Shown piece after piece: positions 1 to 6,584 of a stretch of 19,468 bases of DNA. The notes under the pieces were generated by a model, which made no database searches, was not told where the DNA came from, and saw only the letters and a list, made by a program, of their open reading frames with translations. Every line of letters starts with the position of its first letter. Positions within the stretch are counted from its first letter, which is position 1. Position numbers and translations under genes: made by a program. The DNA comes from Acetobacter sp. (GTDB lineage Bacteria; Pseudomonadota; Alphaproteobacteria; RF32; CAG-239), in assembly GCA_023665325.1 (NCBI GenBank), contig JAMPED010000029.1, positions 1 to 19,468 on the forward strand, given 5' to 3'.

Positions 1-4
1 ACTA

Positions 5-38
5 AACGTTGCTGTGGTCGTTCCTTCCTTGCAACGTT
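5..38. repeat. 8-bp inverted repeat at window edge
   Basis: AACGTTGC at 5-12 and GCAACGTT at 31-38 are perfectly complementary, with an 18-base loop. No T-run follows on the + strand, so it is not a clear terminator. It may be the end of a repeat element or of a gene lying outside the window. Confidence 0.35.
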
Positions 39-47
39 AAGAGAAGT

Positions 48-240
48 TTGCCACGTCGCTAACGCTCCTCGCAATGACGGAGGGGAAGGGACGCATAAAG
101 AGGGGGATCCCTTGACTCAGGGTGCCGGAGTTGGGCACCCTGAGAGGGATGACAAAAAAAGAGGGCGCAATGACGGTGGCAGCGCCACGGGCAACGGGTT
201 TGGCTGCGGCGGGTGAAGAGTATGATTTTTAACGAGCGGG
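48..240. repeat. Repeat cluster 1 (families B2, A, C, F)
   Basis: B2 element (starting TTGCCACGTCGC, ending CTCGCAATGACGG) at 48-80. A-type hairpin at 105-153, with outer parts GATCCCTTGAC and GAGGGATGAC and the class-a inner stem TCAGGGTGCC/GGCACCCTGA. C element (GTGGCAGCGCCAC, then GGGCAACG and GGCTGCGG) at about 173-212. F element TGATTTTTAACGAGCGGG ending at 239. No coding region is credible in 1-334; the cluster lies directly upstream of the promoter of the lipid A operon. Confidence 0.85.
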
Positions 241-270
241 GTTATGGGGGGTATAAATGTGTAAATATGC

Positions 271-299
271 TTGCGAAAATGGAAGAAGGGGAATATTTT
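271..299 (+). promoter_or_regulatory. Probable promoter of the lipid A/Kdo operon
   Basis: TTGCGA (271-276) and TATTTT (294-299) are separated by 17 bases, each matching the sigma-70 consensus at 4 of 6 positions. Transcription would start near 306, about 29 bases before the first start codon. It sits just downstream of the repeat cluster. Inferred from sequence only. Confidence 0.4.
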
Positions 300-334
300 A
301 GGACTGTAATTGTGACTTTTTTTGAGTTATAAAG

Positions 335-1087
335 ATGAATTTGAAAAGGACTATAAAACATTTTATTCGTTATATTGGGCGGTTGCCGGTGGTGCTCTAT
401 CTTATCGGGACGATGGCTGGTGTGTATGTGTGGCTGGTGGGAAAAACCGGTCGTTTTGATGTGCAGGGAATACGCGAGTTTGAGGAGATGATTGCTAAAC
501 ATAATGGTGGAATATTTGTCACTTGGCACGGGCGAGCGTTGATGTTACCTTATTTTTGGCATAATCCACGGATGATGAAAGCATTGGTCTCTCCCCACGC
601 TGATGGGCGGATTATTGCACGGTTGCTTAAGATGTTTCGTATTTTTAGTATTGATGGTTCTAGTGATAGACAGGCGCGAGCGGCGGCACTTGATATTGTG
701 AAAGAACTTAATGCGGGGACGGTGGTGTCATTGATTTCGGATGGTCCGACGGGACCAAGTATGCGGCTTAAAAAAAGTGTGATTTATTTTGCTCAAAAAA
801 CAGGTAAGCCGGTGATGGGTTTTACTTATAGCTCTAAAGGGGCGCGGGTGTTGCGGCGCAATTGGGATGATATGTTGGTGCCGCGGTTATTTGCAGATGG
901 TTTGGTGCGAGGGACAAAACCGTTGTTTGTGCCGGCAGATGCTGATGAGGTGGAGATGGAACGCTTACGTTTGGCGTTTGAAGATGAGCTTAATCAGCTG
1001 ACGATAGAGGCTGATGCGGCTTGTGGGATAGTGCCGCCAATTGTACCTAAAGAACGGCGAAAGGCAAAAAAGGAGAAGAAAAAATGA
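335..1087 (+). CDS. DUF374 lysophospholipid acyltransferase-like protein
   Basis: This 250-residue protein has an N-terminal hydrophobic segment (about residues 16-36) that should anchor it in the inner membrane. It then shows the DUF374 signature: WHGR at 64-67, SPHADG at 86-91, DGSSDR at 107-112 and SDGPTGP at 135-141. DUF374 proteins are distant relatives of the LpxL/PlsC acyltransferases and often lie beside waaA and lpxK in alphaproteobacteria, so a role in acylating lipid A or its precursor is likely; the acyl donor and acceptor cannot be read here. The C-terminus is a lysine-rich tail (KKEKKK). The stop codon overlaps the waaA start by 4 bases (ATGA), indicating translational coupling. 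The ribosome binding site before 335 is weak. Family assignment is firm; substrate is inference. Confidence 0.85.
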   Translation: MNLKRTIKHFIRYIGRLPVVLYLIGTMAGVYVWLVGKTGRFDVQGIREFEEMIAKHNGGIFVTWHGRALMLPYFWHNPRMMKALVSPHADGRIIARLLKMFRIFSIDGSSDRQARAAALDIVKELNAGTVVSLISDGPTGPSMRLKKSVIYFAQKTGKPVMGFTYSSKGARVLRRNWDDMLVPRLFADGLVRGTKPLFVPADADEVEMERLRLAFEDELNQLTIEADAACGIVPPIVPKERRKAKKEKKK

Positions 1088-2349
1088 TTATCGGGATGTA
1101 TAAAGCTTTGATGACAGCGATGTTTCCGCTTTTGAATGCTACTTATATCAAAAAACGGCGGCGGATTGGTAAGGAGCATCCGCAGCGTTTTAATGAGCGG
1201 GTGGGGCAATATACACATCCTCGTCCGGCGGGCAGGCTTTATTGGTTACACGGCGCGTCGGTGGGGGAGGCGATATCGATGTTGCCACTGATTGATAAGC
1301 TTTTGGCTGAAGATCCTGAACTTTCGATTTTGGTGACAACGGGAACGTTGACCTCGGCGGAAATTATGCAAAAAAGATTGCCAGAGAGAGCGTTTCATCA
1401 GTTTATCCCGTTTGATGTGCCGCGGTTTGCAAAGAGATTATTGGTACATTTTAAGCCGGATGCGGTGTTATGGTTTGAGTCTGAATTGTGGCCGGCGTTG
1501 GTGTCGGAAATACATAAAGCAAAGATTCCACTGATTTTGGTTAATGGACGGATATCGGATAAGTCTTTTCAGAATTGGCAGCGTTTTAAACCTGTGATAC
1601 GGGAGATTTTGGGCTGTTTTAATCTTTGTTTAGGTCAATCAGAGCAGGATAAGAATCGGTTGAAACTCTTGGGGGCAAAGCGGGCGGACTGTTATGGTAA
1701 TTTGAAATATGCGGGGATGCCGTTGCCAGTGGATGAGGCGAAGCTTGAGGCGTTTAAAGCAAAGATTGGCGAGCGACCAGTGTTTTTTATTAGTTCGACG
1801 CATCATAATGAAGAAGAGCAATTGGCGGCGCATTTTCAGCGGTTGCAGCAGGCGGTGCCAGAGGTGTTGATTTTGTTGGCGCCGCGACATCCGAATCGGG
1901 GTAAAGAGATTGCGGAGATGTTGCGACATAAAGGGTTTACAACGGCGCTGCGTTCTATGGACGAGGTGTTAAATGCTGATACGGCGGTTTATGTGGCGGA
2001 TACAATTGGCGAGATGGGGCTGTGGTATGCGCTTTCGGCGGTAACGTTTGTGGGGGGATCACTGATTAACCACGGTGGACAAAACTTTATGGAGCCAGCG
2101 CGTGATAAAAATGCGGTGATTGTTGGTCCGAGTACGCAGAATTTTGTTGAGATGTTGGCGCGGGCTAAGGCGGCGCGGGCAGTTTGGCAGGTTGCAACGG
2201 CGGCGGATGTGATTGAAGAAGTTATTATACTTCTGAACGAGCCTGAAAAATTAGCTGAACGGCAGCAAGATGCATATGCTTGGACTGTTCGAGAATCTGC
2301 GGTATTGGATGGTATTTTGGCGGCGTTGAAAAAGGAGCTTTTGAGATGA
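1084..2349 (+). CDS. waaA: 3-deoxy-D-manno-octulosonic acid (Kdo) transferase
   Basis: This 421-residue protein matches the bifunctional or monofunctional Kdo transferases that move Kdo from CMP-Kdo onto lipid IVA at the cytoplasmic face of the inner membrane. Visible features are a short hydrophobic N-terminus, HGASVGE with the expected catalytic base Glu62, LVTTGTLTSA (83-92), FESELWP (131-137), GNLKYA (205-210), LAPRHPNRG (265-273) and GGSLINHGGQN (324-334) in the C-terminal GT-B domain. Length is normal for the family. Both ends overlap neighbours by 4 bases (ATGA upstream into the DUF374 gene, ATGA downstream into lpxK), so the three genes form one coupled operon. The number of Kdo residues added cannot be judged from sequence. 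Confidence 0.95.
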   Translation: MIIGMYKALMTAMFPLLNATYIKKRRRIGKEHPQRFNERVGQYTHPRPAGRLYWLHGASVGEAISMLPLIDKLLAEDPELSILVTTGTLTSAEIMQKRLPERAFHQFIPFDVPRFAKRLLVHFKPDAVLWFESELWPALVSEIHKAKIPLILVNGRISDKSFQNWQRFKPVIREILGCFNLCLGQSEQDKNRLKLLGAKRADCYGNLKYAGMPLPVDEAKLEAFKAKIGERPVFFISSTHHNEEEQLAAHFQRLQQAVPEVLILLAPRHPNRGKEIAEMLRHKGFTTALRSMDEVLNADTAVYVADTIGEMGLWYALSAVTFVGGSLINHGGQNFMEPARDKNAVIVGPSTQNFVEMLARAKAARAVWQVATAADVIEEVIILLNEPEKLAERQQDAYAWTVRESAVLDGILAALKKELLR

Positions 2350-3272
2350 GAACCCCTAAGTTTTGGATGAAAGAGGGATTTTTACCGTGTTTGTTGGCTC
2401 CGATTAGTGCGGTTTATGGCTGGGCAACGCAGCGACGCATTAGGCGCGGCAGGTCATACCATTCGGAGGCAAAAGTTATTTGTATTGGTAATATTACGGC
2501 GGGTGGGGTTGGTAAAACTCCGGTGGCGATGATGATGGCGAAGAAATATCAGCGTGAGCGAAAAAAGGTTTTTTTTGTGACGCGTGGATATAAAGGTAAG
2601 CTGAAAAATGTGTTGGTGGATTTGGCGGAACACTCGCCTGAAGAAACCGGCGATGAGGCTAGGCTTTTGGCGCAAGTGGCGCCGACGATTATTGCTCCAC
2701 GACGTGAGATTGGGGCGCGGATGGCGGTGTTGATGGGGGCGGAGATTATCATTATGGATGATGGTTTTCAAAATCCGGGGCTTTATAAAGACGAGAGCTG
2801 GTTAGTGTTTGATGGTGCGGTGGGGATTGGTAATGGTCGGATTATTCCCTCTGGTCCTTTGCGTGAAACACTTGAGGATGGACAAAAAAGAGCGGACTAT
2901 GTGTTGATTATGGGGGAGGATAAAACTGGATTAGCGGCGAAGTGTTCTTTGCCGGTGTATTATGGACATTTGGAGGTGGAGCTGTGCTATATTCCTAATA
3001 AGCGGGTGTTTGCTTTTGCGGGGATTGGGCATCCGGAAAAGTTTTATCAGACTTTGCGTGAACAGGGGTTTGAGGTGGTGCGGACGCGTGATTTTGCGGA
3101 CCATTATGTTTATTCGGAAAGTGATATGGCGGCAATGAGTGAGGTTGCGCTGGCTGAAGATTTGGTTTTAGTGACAACTGAGAAAGATTATGTGAAGTTG
3201 GGTGAGTGGAGTAGTCGGGTTTATTGTTTACGCGTGCGTGCTGTTATTGATGGTGTCAGCGGTAACGATTAG
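2346..3272 (+). CDS. lpxK: Tetraacyldisaccharide 4'-kinase
   Basis: LpxK phosphorylates the 4' position of the lipid A disaccharide to give lipid IVA, the substrate of WaaA encoded just upstream. The P-loop lies at about residues 48-59 (GNITAGGVGKTP), the conserved DDGFQ at 138-142, and VTTEKDYVKL near the C-terminus. The start at 2346 is chosen because it overlaps the waaA stop (ATGA); a longer reading frame from 2280 would run far into waaA. The 308-residue product is a little short. The family's last beta segment seems cut off: after RVYCLRVRAVIDG the protein ends GVSGND, and the stop codon lies in a C-family repeat (see findings). Membrane-associated at the cytoplasmic face. Confidence 0.93.
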   Translation: MRTPKFWMKEGFLPCLLAPISAVYGWATQRRIRRGRSYHSEAKVICIGNITAGGVGKTPVAMMMAKKYQRERKKVFFVTRGYKGKLKNVLVDLAEHSPEETGDEARLLAQVAPTIIAPRREIGARMAVLMGAEIIIMDDGFQNPGLYKDESWLVFDGAVGIGNGRIIPSGPLRETLEDGQKRADYVLIMGEDKTGLAAKCSLPVYYGHLEVELCYIPNKRVFAFAGIGHPEKFYQTLREQGFEVVRTRDFADHYVYSESDMAAMSEVALAEDLVLVTTEKDYVKLGEWSSRVYCLRVRAVIDGVSGND

Positions 3273-3601
3273 GGCTGCGGGTGGCAGCGCCACAGGCAAC
3301 GGTGCTAGCAGCACAGGCATAACTATGGGGTGCGGCGTGGGGAGAGTGTGATTTTTAACGAGCGGGATGGCAGTGGGAGATCCCTTGACGGCTTGCGAGC
3401 AAGCCGAGGGATGACGGAGAAAAGCGAGTTATTTTGATATGTCATCGCTCTGAGCGTAGCGAAGTCAAGCGATCTCGTGAGAGTATGGATTGCCACGGTT
3501 GCTGCCCTACGGCGCACCTCGCAATGACGGGGTAAGGATGTATTATTGTCCCCCTCACCTGTCCTCCCCCTCCAAGGGGGGAGGGACGCTTAAAGAGAGG
3601 G
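3265..3601. repeat. Repeat cluster 2 (C, F, A, B1, B2, E)
   Basis: C element from about 3262 (AACGATTAGGGCTGCGG, then GGTGGCAGCGCCAC), reaching 3345 and including a GTGCTAGCAGCAC palindrome. F element TGATTTTTAACGAGCGGG at 3349-3366. A element at 3375-3416 with inner stem GGCTTGC/GCAAGCC. B1 (ATGTCATCGCTCTGA to GAGAGTATGG) at 3437-3488. B2 at 3487-3530, with inner part TTGCTGCCCTACGGCGCACC. E element at 3541-3601, with CCCCCTCACC and GGGGGGAGGGACGC arms. No gene is credible here. Confidence 0.85.
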
Positions 3602-3618
3602 AGAGTGGAAAAATTAAC

Positions 3619-3646
3619 TTTACTTTTATGAATTTTGTTTTATAGT
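3619..3646 (+). promoter_or_regulatory. Promoter of the structured leader RNA
   Basis: TTTACT (3619-3624) and TATAGT (3641-3646) are spaced by 16 bases, followed by a G-rich start region near 3652. The -10 box matches consensus at 5 of 6 positions. It lies between the repeat cluster and the structured RNA candidate. Inferred from sequence only. Confidence 0.45.
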
Positions 3647-3651
3647 ATGTG

Positions 3652-3811
3652 GGTCGGCAGAGATGTCGTCAGGGCTGTCAGAGGCTCTCCACATTAAAAT
3701 GTCCTTGATGTATTGTCAGGGAGCTTATGGCTATATATTGAAGGCTATAAGAGTCATTATGTGGTGATTTCTGAACTCCCTGGCGCTGGATTTTCTAGCG
3801 CCATTAGTTTT
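3652..3811 (+). ncRNA. Candidate structured leader RNA with three-way junction
   Basis: Read by hand, this stretch folds into a coherent structure. There is a hairpin CGGCA/TGTCG with a GAGA tetraloop (3655-3668). A long stem is built from CAGGG/CCCTG (3670-3674 with 3778-3782), TCAGA/TCTGA (3678-3682 with 3770-3774), CCACAT/ATGTGG (3689-3694 with 3759-3764) and AATG/CATT (3698-3701 with 3755-3758). It encloses hairpin TCCTTGA/TCAGGGA (3702-3708 with 3716-3722) and hairpin CTTATGGCT/GGCTATAAG (3724-3732 with 3743-3751). A separate hairpin follows at 3781-3803. The RNA has its own promoter and ends 25 bases before an HTH gene. It may be a cis-acting regulator or a free small RNA such as a divergent 6S RNA. 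I do not recognise a known family. Confidence 0.45.
3781..3811 (+). terminator. Terminator-like hairpin before the HTH gene
   Basis: TGGCGCT (3781-3787) pairs with AGCGCCA (3797-3803), extended inward by GGA/TCT, and is followed by TTAGTTTT. The T-run is interrupted, so termination may be partial. The first bases TGGC also take part in the alternative pairing of GTCAGGG (3668-3674) with CCCTGGC (3778-3784), which would exclude this hairpin: the layout of an attenuator. Confidence 0.5.
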
Positions 3812-3835
3812 AACATTAAACAGGAGTTTAAAATT

Positions 3836-4123
3836 ATGACATTTACTTTTACATTAGAAGAAATTAACCATCGTCATCAGCGTATGAAGACGATGCGCAA
3901 AAAGTTTAAGACTAAAATTGCGGCGGCGTTGTTGCAGGAGCGTATTTCCCGCAAGCTTAAGCTAGAGGAAGTAAGTACGGCGATTAAAGTTTTGCCGGAG
4001 CGGATTGAATCGCACGAGCTTGGGATTGGAAAAATGCGTTGGGAAGTTATCGGGATGTTGCTCAAGTATTACGGGAAGACGTTTGAGATTACGTTGAAGG
4101 ATATGCCGCCGCAGGAGAAGTGA
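3836..4123 (+). CDS. Small XRE-like helix-turn-helix protein
   Basis: This 95-residue protein starts at 3836, preceded by AGGAG at 3822-3826 with a 9-base spacer; a longer frame from 3713 would run through the structured leader and is rejected. It opens with MTFTFTLEEI, followed by a basic helix (RMKTMRKKFKTK) and a region resembling an XRE/lambda-repressor-type HTH: LLQERISRKLKLEEVSTAI (helices 1 and 2), then VLPERIESHELGIGKMRW (recognition helix and following turn) and a final helix around EVIGMLLKYYGKTFEI. It is likely a DNA-binding transcription regulator in the cytoplasm. Its target is unknown. The structured, possibly attenuating leader immediately upstream suggests its expression is controlled at RNA level, perhaps together with autoregulation. 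No toxin gene is adjacent, so an antitoxin role is not supported. Confidence 0.7.
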   Translation: MTFTFTLEEINHRHQRMKTMRKKFKTKIAAALLQERISRKLKLEEVSTAIKVLPERIESHELGIGKMRWEVIGMLLKYYGKTFEITLKDMPPQEK

Positions 4124-4136
4124 TACGAGTGGTAGT

Positions 4137-4560
4137 GGGAGATCCCTTGACTCGGGCAGCAAAGTTGGCTGCCCGAGAGGGATGACAGAGAAAAGAGAGT
4201 TTTTTTAATATGTCATCGCTCTGAACGTAGTGAAGTCAAGCGATCTGGTGAGAGTATGGATTGCCACGGCGACGTTGTCGCCTCGCAATGACGGTGCTCT
4301 TGGGGCGATGAGATCCCTTGACTCAGGGTGCCGGAGTAGGGCACCCTGAGAGGGATGACAGTGGCAGCGCCACGGGCAATGACGGGATATAGATGTATTA
4401 TTGTCCCCCTCACCCTACACCCTCCCCCTCCGAGGGGAGAGGGACGCTTAGAGTGGGAGATCCCTTGACTCAGGGTGCCAGAGCAGGGCACCCTGAGAGG
4501 GATGACACAGAGAAGAGAGAGGGATGACACAGAGAAGAGAGAGGGGTGACGGGGGGAAGA
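4137..4560. repeat. Repeat cluster 3 (A, B1, B2, A, C, E, A, tandem half-elements)
   Basis: A element with class-b stem TCGGGCAGC/GCTGCCCGA (the 3' arm sits in TTGGCTGCCCGA) at 4137-4187. B1 at 4208-4258. B2 at 4257-4294 with inner arms GGCGAC/GTCGCC. A class a at 4310-4360, C at 4361-4385, E at 4391-4453 and A class a at 4456-4506. From 4497 the A tail (AGAGGGATGACACAGAGAAG) is repeated about 2.5 times in tandem to about 4550, ending in a variant with GGGGTGACGG. No gene is credible. Confidence 0.85.
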
Positions 4561-4602
4561 GAAAGGCTTGCAGTGACGGTTGGATGGGGGTAAAACTTGC
4601 AT

Positions 4603-4636
4603 AAAAAGAAACTGCCGAAGGAGGAGGACGGCAGTT
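4603..4636 (-). terminator. Rho-independent terminator of the lipoprotein gene
   Basis: On the - strand, AACTGCCG and CGGCAGTT (4636-4629 and 4617-4610) form a perfect 8-bp stem around an 11-base pyrimidine-rich loop, followed by TTCTTTTTAT. It lies 38 bases past the stop codon of the lipoprotein gene. Confidence 0.85.
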
Positions 4637-4673
4637 AGGTGTATCACGCTAATTAAGCGTTGAAATGGTTTAT

Positions 4674-4970
4674 TTAATTTGTACGGACTTCACGACATAC
4701 TTTACGACACGTACGGGTGGTTGTCGTTGTTTTTGTTGTTTTTTTCGTGGGGCACGGAATGTATGTGACTTCTCTGGCAGGAACGTCATAAACCTGATAT
4801 TGGATGGTTTCGGTCATCATTGCTGTTTCGGGGCAGCACTCGCGTGTTTCAGAAATGCACGGGCATTCGCAATTACCCTCAGCGCAAGGGACAGCCTGTA
4901 AATAAACTTCTCTGGTGCAGCCGCTGAGCAATATTGCTAAGGCTAATAACAGACTCGATTTTTTTAACAT
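4674..4970 (-). CDS. Small cysteine-rich lipoprotein
   Basis: The start at 4970 is chosen because AAGGAG lies 8 bases upstream and it gives a clean signal peptide; an upstream in-frame ATG at 5015 overlaps the promoter. The 98-residue protein begins MLKKSSLLLALAILLSGC: a short basic region, a hydrophobic core and a lipobox (LSGC), so Cys18 should be lipidated and the mature protein membrane-anchored. The mature part is rich in cysteine (CAEGNCECPC, RECC and more), then threonine-rich and basic (KKTTKTTTTTRTC, KVCREVRTN). The cysteines hint at disulfides or metal binding. No known family is recognised. It is transcribed divergently from the helical-repeat gene at 5125, from promoters that share a palindrome, and has its own terminator. 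Confidence 0.8.
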   Translation of the reverse strand: MLKKSSLLLALAILLSGCTREVYLQAVPCAEGNCECPCISETRECCPETAMMTETIQYQVYDVPAREVTYIPCPTKKTTKTTTTTRTCRKVCREVRTN

Positions 4971-5003
4971 TTTTTGGCTCCTTATTTGGGTTTCATTCCT
5001 TTT

Positions 5004-5071
5004 TAAATACAACACTTTGGGGGAAAAGTCAACCTTTTTATAGTTGACTAATTTTTTTAAGGCTGTATATT
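5004..5071. promoter_or_regulatory. Divergent promoters built on a shared palindrome
   Basis: AGTCAAC (5027-5033) and GTTGACT (5043-5049) form a perfect 7-bp inverted repeat with a 9-base spacer. Each arm contains a -35 box. On the - strand TTGACT (5032-5027) is followed after 17 bases by TATTTA (5009-5004), serving the lipoprotein. On the + strand TTGACT (5044-5049) is followed after 16 bases by TATATT (5066-5071), serving the gene at 5125. The two promoters are back to back, so one bound regulator could control both. Confidence 0.55.
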
Positions 5072-5124
5072 CCTTAGTAGGAAAATATATTAGATTGTTT
5101 AATTTTTATATAATTTTTTTTATT

Positions 5125-6330
5125 ATGACAAAAAAAATAATTTCGCTTATTGAGCGTAATGCGGCAGATGAGCTTAAGGCTTATCTCGACAGTACGACGT
5201 TGGAACGTCCGCTGGACTGTCACGAAGAATTGGTTTTGCTGGAGCATTTTTTGCCAGAGGCTGTTAAAAGCTATATCAACCGTTTTCGCTTTAGCGAGGG
5301 GGCGGAGGTGGCTTTTTTGCAGAAGGCTCCGCGTGAAATGCGCCAGATGTACATTAACTACTATGGTCTCTCGGAGGCGGCGCAGAAGTTTATCATCGAC
5401 AAAGACTTGAAAGAGGTCGCGCAGGATTTTATGAAACTCCGCCGATTTTGGGATGATGGCTATGTGCTTGATAAGGCTTCGGTGAGCATTTTGCGCCCAT
5501 ATACGGCGATGAATGTGCTGGAGGGGGATGAGCTGGTTTTAAAACTGCTCAAACACTCGAACTCGACGCTGTTTCAGGGCTATGTTTCTAAAGGGCGCTA
5601 CATCAGTAAAGAAGTGTTGCGTGCGGTGATTAGCCTGCGCAAAGAAGCGGCTTTTAAAGCGTTGATGTATCGCTTTTACAATCGCTTTAAGCAAAAGGCG
5701 CGGACGGCGGTTGATTTTGACCAACTGATGGAGGCAGTGGCGGAATTTGCTTTGCCCGCTGAGTTGCAGGTGGCTGTGTTGTTGATGTTCAATCGAGGTT
5801 TTCTTGAAATCTTGCTCAAGACATCGCCCTTGGCACCCGAAGCTCAGGATTTGCTCTTTAGGCATAATGTTGATGCTCAGTGGCTTAAGCTGCACGCGGC
5901 GACACTTTATGGCGTGGGGGGATATCGTTTTACACCGGAAAATGAGCAGCGGCTCTTTAAGGTGTTGGCAAGTAAGAATCTCGATGACTGTTTGACGACG
6001 TTTAGGCAGCGTGATGATGTTTCATTTGTGCGTTTGGCGTCGGTGGAGGCAGTTTGCAAGTACATTAAGGGATTTTGGCTTTCGGATGAGGCGCAGATTG
6101 CTTTGCTGCAGCGAGGGAATGCGCATCTTGCCAAGGAACTTATCTCCCGCTATTCTCCTGAACACGGTTTGTGTTGGCAGGCGGAAGTGGTGCTAGCGAA
6201 GAACTTTTCTGAAGAGGTGGTGAGAACGTATCTTTCCTTCCATTCTATTTGTTTTGATGCGCAGGATGTGTTGCGCGAGCGAATGGGGGAGGGGGTGATG
6301 GCGTATTATTTTTCTCTCCATCCTTATTGA
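5125..6330 (+). CDS. Helical-repeat (alpha-solenoid-like) protein of unknown function
   Basis: A 401-residue protein starting at ATG 5125 (MTKKIISLIE). The leader is nearly pure A/T with no Shine-Dalgarno; a frame extending to TTG 5044 would overlap the promoter and is rejected. No signal peptide or membrane segment is visible, so it should be cytoplasmic. The sequence is almost all alpha-helical and shows a degenerate repeat of about 26 residues. Units open with a short motif such as LDCHEEL (residue 30), FSEGAEV (56), LSEAAQK (82), LPAELQV (209), LAPEAQD (235), LSDEAQI (318) and FDAQDVL (376), usually followed by a second helix ending in a Y- and F-rich turn (SYINRF, MYINYYG, TYLSFHS). This suggests a two-helix solenoid used for protein binding. 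I recognise no named family. A strong terminator follows. Confidence 0.75.
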   Translation: MTKKIISLIERNAADELKAYLDSTTLERPLDCHEELVLLEHFLPEAVKSYINRFRFSEGAEVAFLQKAPREMRQMYINYYGLSEAAQKFIIDKDLKEVAQDFMKLRRFWDDGYVLDKASVSILRPYTAMNVLEGDELVLKLLKHSNSTLFQGYVSKGRYISKEVLRAVISLRKEAAFKALMYRFYNRFKQKARTAVDFDQLMEAVAEFALPAELQVAVLLMFNRGFLEILLKTSPLAPEAQDLLFRHNVDAQWLKLHAATLYGVGGYRFTPENEQRLFKVLASKNLDDCLTTFRQRDDVSFVRLASVEAVCKYIKGFWLSDEAQIALLQRGNAHLAKELISRYSPEHGLCWQAEVVLAKNFSEEVVRTYLSFHSICFDAQDVLRERMGEGVMAYYFSLHPY

Positions 6331-6351
6331 AATGTAAAATTTTATTGTTTT

Positions 6352-6378
6352 AAAGCAGGGCGATGGTCCTGCTTTTTT
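6352..6378 (+). terminator. Rho-independent terminator of the helical-repeat gene
   Basis: AAAGCAGG (6352-6359) pairs perfectly with CCTGCTTT (6368-6375) around an 8-base loop, with a T-run to 6378. It lies 22 bases past the stop codon. Confidence 0.9.
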
Positions 6379-6446
6379 GGTTTAAATTTACAGTTATGGG
6401 GGGCAATGATGGGGGAGAGTGTAAAAGTGAGGAAAAAAGTTTTTTA

Positions 6447-6462
6447 TTTTCATATATGAAAA
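6447..6462. promoter_or_regulatory. 16-bp perfect palindrome, possible operator
   Basis: TTTTCATATATGAAAA is its own reverse complement. It ends 5 bases before the -35 box of the promoter at 6468-6496, a position suited to an activator or repressor dimer. Confidence 0.4.
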
Positions 6463-6467
6463 AAATA

Positions 6468-6496
6468 TTGACATTATGTCAGAGGTATGTTATTAA
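6468..6496 (+). promoter_or_regulatory. Strong orphan promoter
   Basis: A consensus -35 box TTGACA (6468-6473), a 17-base spacer and TATTAA (6491-6496). Transcription would start near 6503. No gene follows; a terminator begins 20 bases later. Confidence 0.5.
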
Positions 6497-6502
6497 GGTT
6501 GC

Positions 6503-6549
6503 ACAATGGGTTAATTTTATTTAGGCAGGGCGGGGCTCTGTCTTTTTTT
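6503..6549 (+). ncRNA. Candidate tiny RNA (about 47 nt)
   Basis: Between the promoter at 6468-6496 and the terminator at 6523-6549 there is room only for a very short transcript. The only reading frame starting with ATG in it is two codons (ATG GGT TAA). It could be a tiny RNA, or a leader whose terminator is relieved under some condition, although no gene follows for 770 bases. Inferred from promoter and terminator only. Confidence 0.3.
6523..6549 (+). terminator. Terminator of the orphan transcript
   Basis: AGGCAGGG (6523-6530) pairs with CTCTGTCT (6536-6543) using two G-U pairs, with a 5-base loop, followed by a run of seven T (6543-6549). Confidence 0.65.
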
Positions 6550-6584
6550 ATGTCTTGAGGTGGCTGGGGGGTATGCTCTTGGAG

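Noticed and set aside
3652..3811. Identification as 6S, tmRNA, RNase P or SRP RNA
   Set aside because: No tmRNA, RNase P or SRP consensus motifs were found. A divergent 6S RNA cannot be excluded by eye, so the region is kept as an unnamed candidate.
4213..4647. Open reading frame of 144 codons on the - strand
   Set aside because: It is made of repeat translations (phrases such as RHCEAT and GTLSQGIS recur in other clusters) and has no ribosome binding site.
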